A stretch of 64,000 nt of DNA from positions 11,222,001-11,286,000 of the forward strand of contig OZ017795.1 in NCBI GenBank assembly GCA_963969395.1. The letters run 5' to 3'. Origin of the DNA: Pseudoscleropodium purum. Taxonomy: Eukaryota > Streptophyta > Bryopsida > Hypnales > Brachytheciaceae. The position numbers and the translations under genes are program-made. The notes under the pieces are model-generated. The model worked only from the letters and a program-made list of their open reading frames with translations. It made no database searches and was not told the origin of the DNA. Positions 35,185 through 55,080 of the stretch are shown piece after piece (positions within the stretch are counted from its first letter, which is position 1; every line of letters begins with the position of its first letter).

Positions 35185-35395
35185 CCCTAATCATGGCTTC
35201 GTGGCTACGAGTTGGACTGTCTCACCCCAATACTTTTTTCATAGCTTCGAGCTTGACCGTCTAACCCTGATCATGCCTTCATGGCTTCGAGCTTTGACCG
35301 TCAAACCCTGATCATGCCTTCCTGTCTTCGAGCTGGACTGTCGAACCCTAGTCCTCTCTTCCTGGCTTCGAGCTGGACCGTCTCAACCCTACTTT
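35172..35395. repeat. Minisatellite starting at the phospholipase D stop codon
   Basis: About five units of roughly 45 bases with the core 'ctggaccgtctaaccctgat' and 'catggcttcgagc'. The first unit includes the last codons and the stop of phospholipase D (ctgacggtctaa), and the rest form the start of its 3' untranslated region. Confidence 0.85.
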
Positions 35396-37807
35396 CGTCA
35401 TTGCCTCGCGCGCTGCTTCTAGAAAACGAAATGGGTGTTAGACATAGTGCGAGACTTTGACTCCCCGAAGGAGACGATTGGGGCAACATGATTTCGAGTT
35501 TCTGCGAGGGTTCTAGTTCTTTGAGACGGGTTCAGATTTGGAATGACTGCAGAACCACGTGCCGGACTGATCTCTAACTCTGCACCCCCAAGAAACTCTT
35601 GTAACCTAGGTTTTGGTGTTTGGAGAAGTCAAAGCTGTGGAGTTTGTAAAGCAGCTTGTAGTTGGATTGTGTAACATCACATTGGTCACGGAACTTGAAG
35701 GATGACTTGCACTGTACACTATTATTGTAAGCTTATTGCTTCATGCTTGGAGAGAAAATTTGAAGCGATGGAAGTAGCTCAAATCCAGAAACGTGATTGA
35801 ACATGGATGCTGCTCGTGTTGCAAGGATCGATAAGCGTGTTCAAGTTGTTGTCTCGACATCTACATATGGCAACATGGCAATGTCTAAACCTAATAATCT
35901 CTTCATCGTCACGAGGATGTCTCGATGCGGACTTTCAATGAACGAGGAGCTCGGTGTCGTAATCTTACGAAAACATGAAAAAATCGATTGAATTTGAAAG
36001 GTAGAAGATGTAAGGTTAACCTCTTAACGACTTGATCCATTGTGAAATGGTCAAACTTCTTATCTGAGCTAATTTTAGTCTTTTCGATAGCATTCAAACA
36101 ACAATCTGATATTTTAACTACTTGAAACTCTGAATTCTATATCACTTTGAGGAATTGCAATTTGTTTTGTGAAAATTTCTAATTGTTATCATTTTGTTGC
36201 AAAAAATGAACATAAATGAGTAAAAATAGTAAAACAATTCAAATTATTTGAATTTTTTGGGGGGGTAAAAATAGCAATGGAGACTAGCATGAAAAAATTT
36301 CAATTGATTAATTTATTTTTTACACCCAAAATAGCCACATCAAATACTTTGAAGTCAAATTTGACTATCAAACCAAATTTACCCTTTTATTTAATTGATG
36401 TACAAAAATTTTGTATTTTTTTTCTAATAGAAAAATAAATTTTCTATTTGTTTTGTATTTTATCAATAAATTTGAAGAAAAAATAAAATTATTGTGATTA
36501 AATGAAGGTTGGAATGAGAAACATAATTTTATAATTTAAATTCAAAGTACATTTTTTTTTTAAATATGAATGAAAAGCACACCATATTGTGTTATTTGGA
36601 TTTTAACACAAGAAGCTTTCCATTGCAATAATTCTTTTAATTTTTTACATTTCTTAAGACTTTAAAATGGAATAGAAACAAAACTTCTCAAGCTTTGTTT
36701 TCTTAGTTGAAATCAAATTCCAAAAATAGTTATTTAAAGAGTTGTAATTTAGGTTGACCAAAGAGCATCCACTTTTTGGATGCATGTATGTTTAAAAATT
36801 AACAAACCTAAGATAAGCAAAATGATTGGTTTTCTTGTTGATTTTTTTATATTTTTAAATTCACATAAAAGACAAATTGATAAATGGGGAGAACAATTGA
36901 AGTTGTTGTTTTTGGATAAAATATGAATTTGTTATGAATTTTGAAGTGTGCTATCTAATTGGCTCAAAAGACTACCCCAAAACCAACAAAAAGTGTATCT
37001 ACAATAGTTACAATATTTCCCTACATGGTCACAATGTAAAGGCCTAAAAAAGTCACTTCCTATGATGAATTTACATTCAGAAAGTGGAAGTTCTTATTGA
37101 AGTCACTAATCATCCATCACCATCATTCAAGACATTAATTGTAGCCACAAACTCAATTTAATGTAGCCCAAATCTCTTATTTATTGAAAAAATCTATCAT
37201 AGGTTGACACAAGGGTTTTTAATGGATCATTCCCTATCTGTTTGTGATGGATCTTTTCCTTGTTATAGGTTTAGTTTAAAACTGAATATAGGTGTTTTAT
37301 AGTAGAAAATCAATTTATATAAGGATTATATAAGGAGGCTTATTCAACCACAAATAAAATAATGTCAATTGTAATCCTTGAAACATTGAAGAATACACTA
37401 CTTTCTTCAAAGTAGTCCCTATCATCATTCAAAAAACTTTCAATTGGTATTCTTATATTGCCTACAACTAACAAAAAACTTAAATTAGGGGTTGAAAACT
37501 CAATCTAACTCCAATCCAATCTAAAACCTTCTATTGAGTAAGAGATTTGCATACCCATTGAAGACCCTTTTTTCAATTGCTCCCCTATCTACATCTATTC
37601 TTTACTTGAACCCCGTAAATATTGAAAAAAATATAGACAGAAATGCAATAGGGAAGAAGATAAATAATAAACATTCACACCTTTGTGGAGTTGAAAGAGA
37701 GAAATTTAAAACAAAAAGTGGTTGTTATAAATGAAGAATCTGTTCAAATAAGATCAAGCCTACAATTTAATTTAAAAAGTCGATATGAATAGCACTTATG
37801 CTACATA
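35396..37807. other. Phospholipase D 3' flank and AT-rich intergenic DNA
   Basis: No gene seen. From 36100 onward the DNA is very AT-rich with homopolymer runs. Confidence 0.55.
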
Positions 37808-37889
37808 CTCCCTTTGTCTCAAAAATAAATTTGTAGTACCTACACATTTTCCTATTAGAAACCACAAATTTATTTTGAAAAAGAAGGAG
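37808..37889. mobile_element. Stowaway-type MITE (82 bp)
   Basis: The left end CTCCCTTTGTCTCAAAAATA and the complement of the right end CTCCTTCTTTTTCAAAATA are inverted repeats running on into 'aatttgtag', with TA on both outer sides (37806-37807, 37890-37891). It is an older relative of the element at 43258. Confidence 0.7.
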
Positions 37890-37906
37890 TACCTTTGTTA
37901 GAATGG

Positions 37907-38165
37907 GAATTTTTTTCTAACTATTCATATGTAATATTTTCTTTTGTAGAATTTTTTTTTAACTATTGGTCTATAATGTTTTCCTTTGTAGAACTATTTT
38001 CTAACTATTGGTTTATTGTGATTTCTTTTGTAGAATTGTTTTCTAACTATTGGTCTATAATGTTTTCCTTTGTAGAACTATTTTCTAACTATTGGCCTAC
38101 AATGTTTTTCTTTGTAGAACTATTTTCTAATTATTGATCTATGATGGGTTTTTTTTGTAGAATTG
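37907..38165 (+). repeat. 42-bp minisatellite with an open frame
   Basis: Six near-identical units of 42 bases ('tttctaactattggtctata', then 'atgttttcctttgtagaac'). One plus frame stays open from 37895 to 38137 and encodes a 14-residue repeat FSNYWSIMFSFVEL. No ATG-started gene or known family is evident. Each unit contains 'tttgtag', like a 3' splice site. Confidence 0.85.
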
Positions 38166-40021
38166 AAGAAGACAAAGGTAGAAGACGTAGGAGGTATTGC
38201 ACTAAATGAAGGTCAAATTTGGCATAAATTAAGTCATTTTTGTTATTAAAAAATGCCACATGTCATCTTGTGAATGGTGCGAGGTGATGAGAACTTGTGA
38301 GATTGATGCATGGACCCATAAAAATTCAATTTCTGCACCAAGTCGCACCTTCACGTATGGTACCTACTAATTGTGTTGGAACACTAATTATCCCCAATGG
38401 CCAAACTCCATCCAAACCTACTTAACCTTTGAGACGCTTCCCCTTCTCTTTGGGTCGTCATCCTCCTCATGGAAGCGAGGTCCGCTGAACCGCAGAAGCT
38501 CCAACCCGCTGGTGCCATTGACCTGGACCCAACGTCCTCACTCCTCAGAGACCGTGCCAGCTTTACGAAGTCGCCCGCTGCAGTCCAGCCCACCCGTACC
38601 GACTTTACAGCCTTTCCAGACTTCCGGTTTGCAGCCCAACCCCCAGTCCCCTCGTCACAGTCAATCCTCGTCATATGTCAACAGCGTGGCCATCGATCCA
38701 CTGCGGCACTGCGGCACTGCCCCAATGCAAAGAAGACCACATGATTAATAATATATCATAAACTCCCAAGTAACCAAGTTCCCATGTTCTCTTGTCGACA
38801 AAGAAGTTTAGAGCGGCAAAGCGTCCGTCATCCCGGAGGAAAAACCCAGCGCAAAGTGCTCTTCCGGCCTGCCCAGAGATTCTAAGGTATGTTTGGAAAG
38901 TTCCTTGCCGCGTTCCACGCGCCATTCAACTGGGATCGCATGGCATTCCAAGTGGGGCTTGTGCAGTTCTGAGTTCTGACCATGAAGGATTGGAAAAGCG
39001 CAGCGAGCGTGGTTTACTGCTCGGATTGAAACGGGGGGCGAAACCGTGTCGTGCTGGGTGTGAGAGTCTTGTGAGTTGTTAGTCGCTCCAAGCCCCTCGC
39101 GTGGTTGCTCCCGCGACTTGGGAGGTGCTTGAGAATTCCTTTAAAGGGGGGTGGACATTGCTTAGTTCGTCTCGCACTCACTGTGGTTTCCCCTGTCTTG
39201 GAGCTTAATTGCTGTTTTCTGGTGGTGGGTTTGGCTTGGCTCTCTGTTATTGAAGACCGTTCGGTGAGTTCTTGACGACTTGCGAGTTGGGAGGGGGGGG
39301 ATGGGGGAGCTACTTGGATTGATTGTTCTTGAGTTGGATTGGAGAGACGAGATCTGGAGGATATTGAGTTTGGTTTGAATTTGCGGTTCTTGAGCTACTT
39401 GAATGGATATTGGGGATTGAAATTTGGGATTCGAATTTGTATCTCAATGTCTGTTTGCAACCCAAGTTCCCCTCTAGCTTTGCGAGTTTGGATTCAGCGG
39501 CATTTTGTAAGGCGGGTTTTGATAGAGTGCTGGAGATTGTTGCTGGGTTGTTTTGAGGAGGGTTGTGTCCTTTTGTCAGGCGTATTGATTTTTTTTCTAG
39601 TAGTTCGCGGTTTCGTTTCGACGTGACCCTGAAGGAATTATACTCTGTATTCCTTGCTGTATGCTTTGTTTCTTTGGGTTTGATTATGAACCATGCTCAA
39701 GTGGGTTGCGCGGCATGAGCTTTCACTGGATAGGTTGACCCTTGGGGATATACCTTTCGGGCAATTGCATCAGATTTGGAAAGGACACGTAGCGCTCCTG
39801 GATTGCATACTCTGTAATAGCACATGCCGTTGAATGTCTGCGAATCTATCGCGTTGTGTGCACATCTGATTGGACAACTCCCACATGTCAACTTGTGAGA
39901 TTCGGTGCTAATTGAAGTCCATTTGTCCCCTGGAGGCAGTGAGTGTATGTGAATTGAATGTCATTGGGTTGTGATGCAGAGGACAAGAACAAAGTGAGTG
40001 TGTGTGGGTGTGTGTGTTGCG
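38166..40021 (+). promoter_or_regulatory. Probable promoter and leader of the malic enzyme gene
   Basis: A GC-richer block (38400-39100) precedes AT-richer DNA. A frame at 38469-38744 (91 codons, start MEARSAEPQKLQPAG, Pro/Ser-rich) is open with an ATG but has no recognisable domain and an equally open antisense frame. A GT-rich run (39994-40016) ends directly before the malic enzyme ATG. No clear TATA box. Confidence 0.35.
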
Positions 40022-47449
<7,428 letters not shown>

Positions 47450-47797
47450 AGAGTTCATGACAGCAAACCTTGGTTGGAAGCTAAGTGAGTGTAATAAGAT
47501 GCAGGCAATAGTAACTGTAGCAAGAGATGAGGATGCTCTTCTTTCAATCTTTGGAGCTTGGAAGCTCCTTTATGAACATTCTTAACCACGTATAAAAAGG
47601 TTATAATCATTATGTGTTTCTCAGGCTGCTTGATTCTGTTTATTTGAACATCAAGCTAGTGGTTCCAAGTACTTCTGTGGATTAGCCACACGCCATTATG
47701 TGTTTCTTTTCAGATATGAATTTATGAATTTCCTTTTACACATCAGACTTAATCGTAAAGTCGGAGGAAACCGGTTTGCACTTGCAAGCTAAATTTG
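47450..47797 (+). other. Malic enzyme 3' flank
   Basis: Probable 3' untranslated region; a frame continuing to 47585 has no recognisable features. Confidence 0.5.
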
Positions 47798-48100
47798 AAA
47801 TGTGGTCCTGATGATAAATGCACCACTTGGTCTTGAGTTAAGCTCTAAACTCAAGATTCTCATTTGGAGTTACAATCCCATTTCCCACATGTTGCATGTT
47901 TGTGAGTTCTCATTGGTGGATGCAAAGTAGGGAGAAAAAGTTCCATTAAATGTGGTCCTGATAATAAATGCACCACTTGGTCTTGAATTAAGCTCTTAAC
48001 TCAAGATTCTCATTGGGAGTGACAATCCCATTTCCCATATGTTGCATGTTTGTGAGTTTTCATTGGTAAATGCAAAAGTAGGGAGAAAAGGTTCCATTAA
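47798..48100. repeat. 150-bp tandem duplication
   Basis: Two adjacent copies (from 47798 and 47948), over 85% alike by eye: 'tgtggtcctgat.ataaatg', 'caccacttggtcttga', 'tgttgcatgtttgtgag'. Non-coding. Confidence 0.9.
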
Positions 48101-49470
48101 AGATTAAAAAGGAATTTGATCCCAAGATCTTTGATTTTTGCTACTCTAGTTTCTTCCCACTTCACAATAAACTCTTTTAAAGTGCATATGATTCAATACT
48201 AGTGTTTTTCAAGAGTTTGATTGACACTTCTAACATTGGTAGCCCTTATAAGACATGTCACGTTTTCCCTTTGGTCAAACTTCATTTGTTTTCTATATTA
48301 GAATACACCTTTCAAAATTTTCATATTTTTTTTATACAGGAAAATATATTCAATATTTAATTTCATTTTTTATAATTAAAAATATTAAAATAGAATTTTC
48401 TATGATTTTCAAAGTAATTTCTTTTTTAAATCATTGTAATTATAAAAATGTTTAAAAGAATATGAAATTTTTGGCAAAATTAGAGACAATATTGTACATT
48501 GGGGTTAGATTCATTAGACCCCATACAAAATCATTTCTTTTTTAGTTGAATTTCCATTCATTGACTCAATTTAGAATTCATGGAAGTTCATTTTATAGGG
48601 TTTGGAATATTTTGTAACCTTTATTAGTACTTGCAATTTTACTGGTACTCAAGGTTTAATCAAATACTTATAGCTTTACTGGAACTCAAGGTTTTATTAA
48701 TACTTATAGCTACACTAGTACTCATGGATTTGGATTTGTGGTTTTTATGAGGATTATAATTAGTTCATTAATATCTTCTACACTATTCAATTATATCACT
48801 TTATAGTTTCTGAAATTTTCATTAGATACCATATTTAATTATATTTTGAATTATTAACTTAACAAATATGACTTTAGCATAGAGTAATGATAAACATCAT
48901 GGTGTAATTTGTATACTCTTTGAGCTCACACTAAGAGAAATTTTATAGAATATTTCAAAAATAACACATTTTAAGCTTCCAAAATGCTACCTTCAAAGTG
49001 TCACAAAAATTTCAATTTAAACAATTTTGGAATAAATAAATAAAAAGGAACCAAAAAATTTATTGGACCTAAATTTAAAATCAAGAAATATATAAAATTC
49101 AGATTTGATCCTAAAACTATGCCCCTCAGATTTGTCCTTCAAGTGTTAAACTCTAAACCCAAAGGTGATTGAACCTCAACCTTTATTGATGAAGTAATCA
49201 AAGATTATAGTTAAACCAATACACCCTCTAGAAAAAAGAGGTTCTAAGGTAGAAGATACTACATGTACCCACCTTCCTCAAATTTACACTATATACACAT
49301 GTTGCTTTTATGTAGCCTTTAGCAATGTACAAACAATGTACATTTTAGGTGGTGGACACTTTTAGAGCCCTATGGCCATTTCAACTTCAAATTTTCATAA
49401 CTAATTCCTTAAAGCTCCAAAAAATATGAAACAACTTGGGTTAGATGCCTATTCCACTTGCTTTTCAAAG
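48101..49470. other. AT-rich intergenic DNA
   Basis: Short repeats such as 'ttactggtactcaaggttt' near 48630-48720; no gene. Confidence 0.55.
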
Positions 49471-49691
49471 CACTATAAGTGAAAAGGGTGCTTTAAGTGA
49501 GTTTTTAAGTATATTCTTAGAGATAAGATTGTAAGTAATGACCCGAAGGAGATTTTCAGCAAAATTTGACTAGAATTACATGTATTTTTAGTAAATTTTT
49601 ACTGAAAATCTCCTTGAAGGTCATTACTTATAATCTTATGTCTAGGAATATACTTTAAAACTCATTTAAAACACCCATTTTTCTTGTAGTG
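49471..49691. mobile_element. CACTA-type foldback MITE (221 bp)
   Basis: The left end CACTATAAGTGAAAAGGGTG and the complement of the right end CACTACAAGAAAAATGGGTG begin inverted arms of about 100 bp (including 'aagtaatgacc' and 'ggagattttcag') around a centre of about 30 bases. CACTACAAGAAAA is the known CACTA terminus. Flanking triplets are AAG and AGG, so the target duplication is at best mutated. Confidence 0.8.
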
Positions 49692-51496
49692 AGGAAAATT
49701 TACTAAAAAACATTTCAAGAAGTTTTACCTCCCCAAGAAACAATTTCAACTCTTAAATGGTTCATTTATGAACCTCCTACCATGGTTATGAACATGTTGT
49801 CACCATCCAAAAGCAAAAACTTCAAAAATTTTAGCACTCAAAAGTTGTTCAAATCAAGCAAGCCAAGACACCATCTTTTACCTCTCTTAAAGGGACTTCA
49901 CATGAGTATACTTAGTGACAATCCCAAACTCCCATAAGTGCAAACAACACAATCAAAGATTGTCTCACTTTAACTTCTAAATGCTAAAGGCACCATATTT
50001 TGGTGTCAACTAAACTTTGAATTTTATATAAAATCTTATCAAATTGCTATTTTGACTTGTAAAAGTGAATTGAACAACTTCAAATCATTTTCATAGTTTT
50101 AACATCTTCCTAATGAACCTTTATAATATTTTAATTTGATTCATAAATAATGTTGTTGTGTTGTTTTTTCCTATGTGATTCATAACACATATTCTTGAAT
50201 TCACATGGTTATAATTCTAATAAATTGACAAAACTAATCAAAACTAGGACTTTTTGTATACTTTTGAACAAACTCCAAGAATCTCAAAAAAAGCCTTGGA
50301 CATTTAGGGGTTAATATGAACTTTTGCCAATACAAGCATTTATTTATAATTCACTTCCTTTAAGTTGTTTTTTGATTTTTTGATTTTAGAAATTGAGTGA
50401 GTTTATGTATAATTTTTGTATTGCCATAGGATTTGAATGACATATTTACTAGGGTTTTAGCCCTTCATTGTCATTGTGACATTTCCTTTCTAAAGTAGCT
50501 ACTCCTTAATTTGACTTTCATGTGTACAATTTCCATTAAAGTAGCAACACCTTCTTGCTATAAGCACCTCAAAATGAATAGGTTGTTGCAAGAAACACTT
50601 GTCTTTTTCTTGTTCCCTTGATCTTGTAAAAGTAGTTTTCAACTCATAATTTTTGTAGCATATGTCCATTTTCTATCAAATTTGAAATGAAGGTACATGT
50701 GGTAGTTGTATACATTGAGTATTTTTTTTCCAATTTTGAAAATTAGTTTAATATTTTGAAAATTCCCCAATTAGATGTCTACCTTAGTCTTTTTGTAGGG
50801 TTTCGGTACTATTTCCGACCCAAAAATGCAAATTTGAAGGTCAAAATTGGGATACAAGGATTTCTACTAAAGTAATGCAAGCCTACAAAGAGATTTTTAA
50901 AATAGTAAAGTGTCTATCTTCTACATGTGCTCAAAGTGCACTATCTTTGTGCATATATAGAGAACACAATTTTTTCCCAAAGATGAAAATGGTTGCAAAG
51001 AATCATCTTTATGTTTGAAAAATGAATGTTTTTGTTTATTTATTTTTAGTATTTTTAATATTTTCAAAAAATCAAATTCCAAAGTATCTATTGTCTTACA
51101 TTTTCCATTATTCTTTTTTTGTGTATAAATTTTAGAGATAAATTTTTTTAGTCTTGAATTTTTAGACACATACTACTTTGAATGCTTTACAAATTATCCA
51201 TGTTTTATTTCATTTAAAAAAATTCTTTCAAAAGTCATTGTACTCCAATATTAAGGTTGTTTTGAGCCAAAAATGGCAAGTGTTTCTTGCAATTATTCAA
51301 ATGCCTATTTTTTTTTTGCCTCATAGCAAACCAAATCTACATATAAAATCAGCAAGTTTCCTATTTAAATCTTGAGTAGACTAGCAAAGTGGCTATTCTT
51401 AGGTACCTCCGCTCATGCATCATTCTCCATAGAATGAAGGTTGCAAATATGTTGTTTTCTATTCAATCTATGACCCTTTATAGGGACCTACAATGT

Positions 51497-51568
51497 GTTG
51501 CTATTCAATTTTTTGCTACTCATAACATATTTTATGAGTAGCAAAAAAATAGATTCTACTTGCAACAT
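51497..51568. repeat. Small foldback (hairpin) element
   Basis: 'ttttttgctactcataa' (51509-51525) pairs with its complement at 51532-51548, and the outer ends 'tgttgc' and 'gcaaca' also pair imperfectly. Probably a small MITE remnant. Confidence 0.7.
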
Positions 51569-53014
51569 CTTTTATTACAATTTGCTAAATAATTTGTTTG
51601 AACAAAACTTTCACTATGTGACCACACAAAGATATTGAAACTTTTATATTGTTGAGTTAAAGTATTGCTACCTTGTAAGGAAAGATGTACTTTGTAGCAA
51701 ATGTGTTGACTTCTTTTGCAAAAGGCATTAATACATATACCTTAAGAATACATCCTTGTCTTAAAATGTACACATTGGCAACATTCTTTAGAAATAAATT
51801 GTGTTTGTCATTTATTTGAAATACAACTATCTTACACCAATGAATGTACTGTCCATTGAACCTTACAAGAAGATACTACTCTAACTTATTACTGAAACCA
51901 CTACTCCTTGATACTTTAAACACACAACATAATAAGATTTAATAAGATTTAGAGGTGTTGGAATTATAGGTCTTTTCACCAAGATCTAAACGAAGGAACT
52001 CTTGTTTTTGGCACCCAAAGTGGTCTTTAATTTTCCTTGCAATGAAATCCTGTTTCATTTGTGTAATAAAAAAAATAAAAAATAAAAAGTGGCCTTTAAA
52101 GGCCTCTCTGTACTTCTGTCAGAATATCTTTGAAATGCTAAGGCAAGAAACCAATAATCAATTCAATTTTGAAAAGTGATTCACCTTCATGCTTGACTTT
52201 GAATTTTGATTTGATGTGCAATGGATTCAGTCTGTGTATGTGAAATATATGTGAAATAAATGGCACGGCAGCTCATTCAAGTTAGCCGATAGAATTGGGA
52301 AAACAACCGTTTGCAATTTGAAAAAAATTGGCATAAAAATTGGTGAAAAAATCTATAAATTTTTTATTTTGAGTAAAAATTAGTGAAAATAATTGAACTC
52401 AATATAATCTTGAAAAATGATCCAATATGGGAATCTAAGGAGAATAGCTAGTAAAACTAAAAATATCCTCAACATTAGATTGAGCATCTAAACTAATATG
52501 AATGATAAGAATCTCCAACCATCATTGCATGTCAAGTTATTATAGACTACCAAGGAAGTTGGTTGTGATTTCCATATACTAAAGTAGGAGGTCTATAAAC
52601 CAACTAGGTTCCCGATTCATGCCCTGTCTAGGAACAAGTGACATGTTCATTAAAAATCATGTTGAGAAAAAACAAACAACAATGCTTCATGAGGTAATAG
52701 TTACTTATTGTATGATTCTCTCAAATTGTACACATGGCACATACCTATAGGCCCTTATTGTAAATGAAAGGGAGAAATTCCCTATAAAAAGTAGTGTGTG
52801 TATCAATATTGAATGGGCCGTTTGAATAGATAAGGGCCTCCCTCCCTCTCCATTCTTATAATTTTTAGACTCAGTCATGTGAGCAAACAATATGGGATAA
52901 TGTATATGTATTTTGTATATACTTTTTTCAATATTTGTATTTTGTATCCATCTTATGTATACATACATGTACCATATCTAGCTAAGATGCACCTCACTGA
53001 TGGCCAAATGATAA

Positions 53015-53038
53015 GGGGGGGGGGGGGGGGGGGGGGGG
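53015..53038. repeat. Run of 24 G
   Basis: An uninterrupted G tract in otherwise AT-rich DNA. Its length may be unreliable in the assembly. Confidence 0.95.
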
Positions 53039-54837
53039 TTAGTTTTGTTTTGTTAAATTGATGAATGAACCAACAAATAGATGCGTGACATGAGTACATA
53101 CAGGATATTTTATTGGAAAAAAAAATTGAATCAACAGTTGTGGTGGGTACTTGCAAGTCCCATCAATGGCTCACGATTTTTTTTAAGAGGGGGGGAGCCC
53201 AAATAGCCCAATTTTGTAAACACAAAAGATAGTTATCTAAGGATATCAAAATATTTTAATTCATTGAAGTATTTAAATAGAGGTTATGATTAAGGATGGC
53301 CAATTGGGGTATCCTAAATCTTTTCAATTCTAAAGAAATCTAGATCTCAAACTTCATACAAGATGAATAAATGTGAGAAATCTTGGGCTACATTAAATAG
53401 TACAAGAATCATTGTATTTTAAATTGTGGAAGGTTTGCAAAAATATTTTAATACTCACAAATAATATATTAATAATATGCTAATATATCATAATGTGTGC
53501 TAAAATAAAAGAATATATATATTATTACATATTTACAACAAAAGGAATAAAATTTGCACGTTTCATTTGTAGAAGGTTATGAACTTAATGTTTAACTATT
53601 ATGATTGACCTTCCAACCTTCTAAGAAGTGCATGAGTTGATGCAAGAGGCATGTAGAAGCCTACATTGTGAACCAAATATGCCTTAAGAATTATGGAGAA
53701 GTCCATCGATGTAGTTGGGCATATTCACTCAAAACACAACATGTTTTCAAAACTATGCCCAACAAAATCAAGAAGATAGTTAAATACTTGATGCATAATG
53801 TTGCACATGAGGACATTAAAATTAGGGCATGATCTTTTAATTCAACTTTGACCTCTAATAACTTTACCATATCATGTTCAAATGTTGAAAAACATACAAA
53901 GTCACTTAATTTTAGGTGATACTATCCTACACCAAACAAATTTGCATTGTAAGTCTTGGGAGAAAAATTTGAAGACTTTAAATAAAACATATGAGCCTAA
54001 ATGTAATGCTAGTTTTTATATTTAAATAATTCTAAAGATTAAAAAATTAATAGACATGTAACAAATGCAATTTCAAAAGGACAAAATCTAAGTAACATAT
54101 GTACAATTGTCCTTCAAAATTTTGAAATATTTTGTGATAAAATTCATTACATAAAAGTGCACAAAAGTAAATTGAATGCATGGAGTATCTTTCATAGTTA
54201 AAAGTGTCCACGAGAAACCAAAGTAAATAATGATGATGTACAAATTTCAGCACCCAATTCTGTGGATTTTGCAAGATTGAGATAGTCAAAGTTGGAAAAT
54301 ATAGTTTTTGACCCCCTCCAAATTCTGGGTAGCTGACATTGTGGAGGGCATAAACCTAAAGAGATTATTTCAAAAGCTTAGTGCCACTTGAAATTTGGAG
54401 TCTTATATAAGTTAGGTACATTCCCTAAAAGTTTCAAATGAATTGAAGGTGTAGAACATACCTAAAATGGAATAATTAGACACAAAGGTCTACAGAATTT
54501 GACATACATTGGCAAAATTTCACTTCACTTCACTTGTTTCAATAATGCTTTTATTCAAAAAGTGAACAGTGGAGTCATCATCTGAAACATTGTCTTTCCC
54601 CCCAAAAAAATTCTCAAAATGGGCTAAATCTGAATGTGAAAGAAAATAAAAAAGGTTCACAAATGAATGAGGACCCAATCCAGAGTGGATGAAGTTGCTT
54701 AGACTTCTGAATTGGCTCCTCAGATAGTTGAATCAGAAAGGGAACTGAATGATATGAGGGAGCAAAATTAATTCCTAATCATAACTCTCATCAGAAACCT
54801 AAAGGATTAAAAAAAATGTGGTGGGAGGGAGCCACCT

Positions 54838-54985
54838 CCTTCCCTGAAAAAAAAAATTAATAATAATAATATAATAATATAATAATATAATTGATAACAA
54901 AAAAAAAAAAAAAAAAATGATAACATAAAACATAAAAATAAATGATAACAAAAAAAATGACAACACAAAAATGATAACATAAATT
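54838..54985. repeat. Low-complexity A-rich and 'aatgataac' repeats
   Basis: A (taa)n/(ataat)n stretch, an A run of about 21, then several copies of 'aatgataacaaaa'. Confidence 0.85.
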
Positions 54986-55080
54986 GTGAAAAGTCAAAGT
55001 GGACATGCACATGTTCTAAAAATATATAGAAATGAAAAAAATAAAATGGGAGAAGTTAGCACCTTACCAAATTACCCTCA

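Larger units (their letters stand above)
49692..55080. other. AT-rich gene-poor DNA
   Basis: No gene with recognisable features on either strand; only short chance frames. The separate foldback, G-tract and low-complexity entries fall inside. Confidence 0.55.

Noticed and set aside
38792..39082. Basic plus frame of 96 codons before the malic enzyme gene
   Set aside because: No ATG at its start and no motif; more likely leader or promoter sequence.
53015..53038. G-quadruplex or regulatory function for the G24 tract
   Set aside because: A lone homopolymer in gene-poor DNA; its length may be an assembly effect and nothing nearby would use it.
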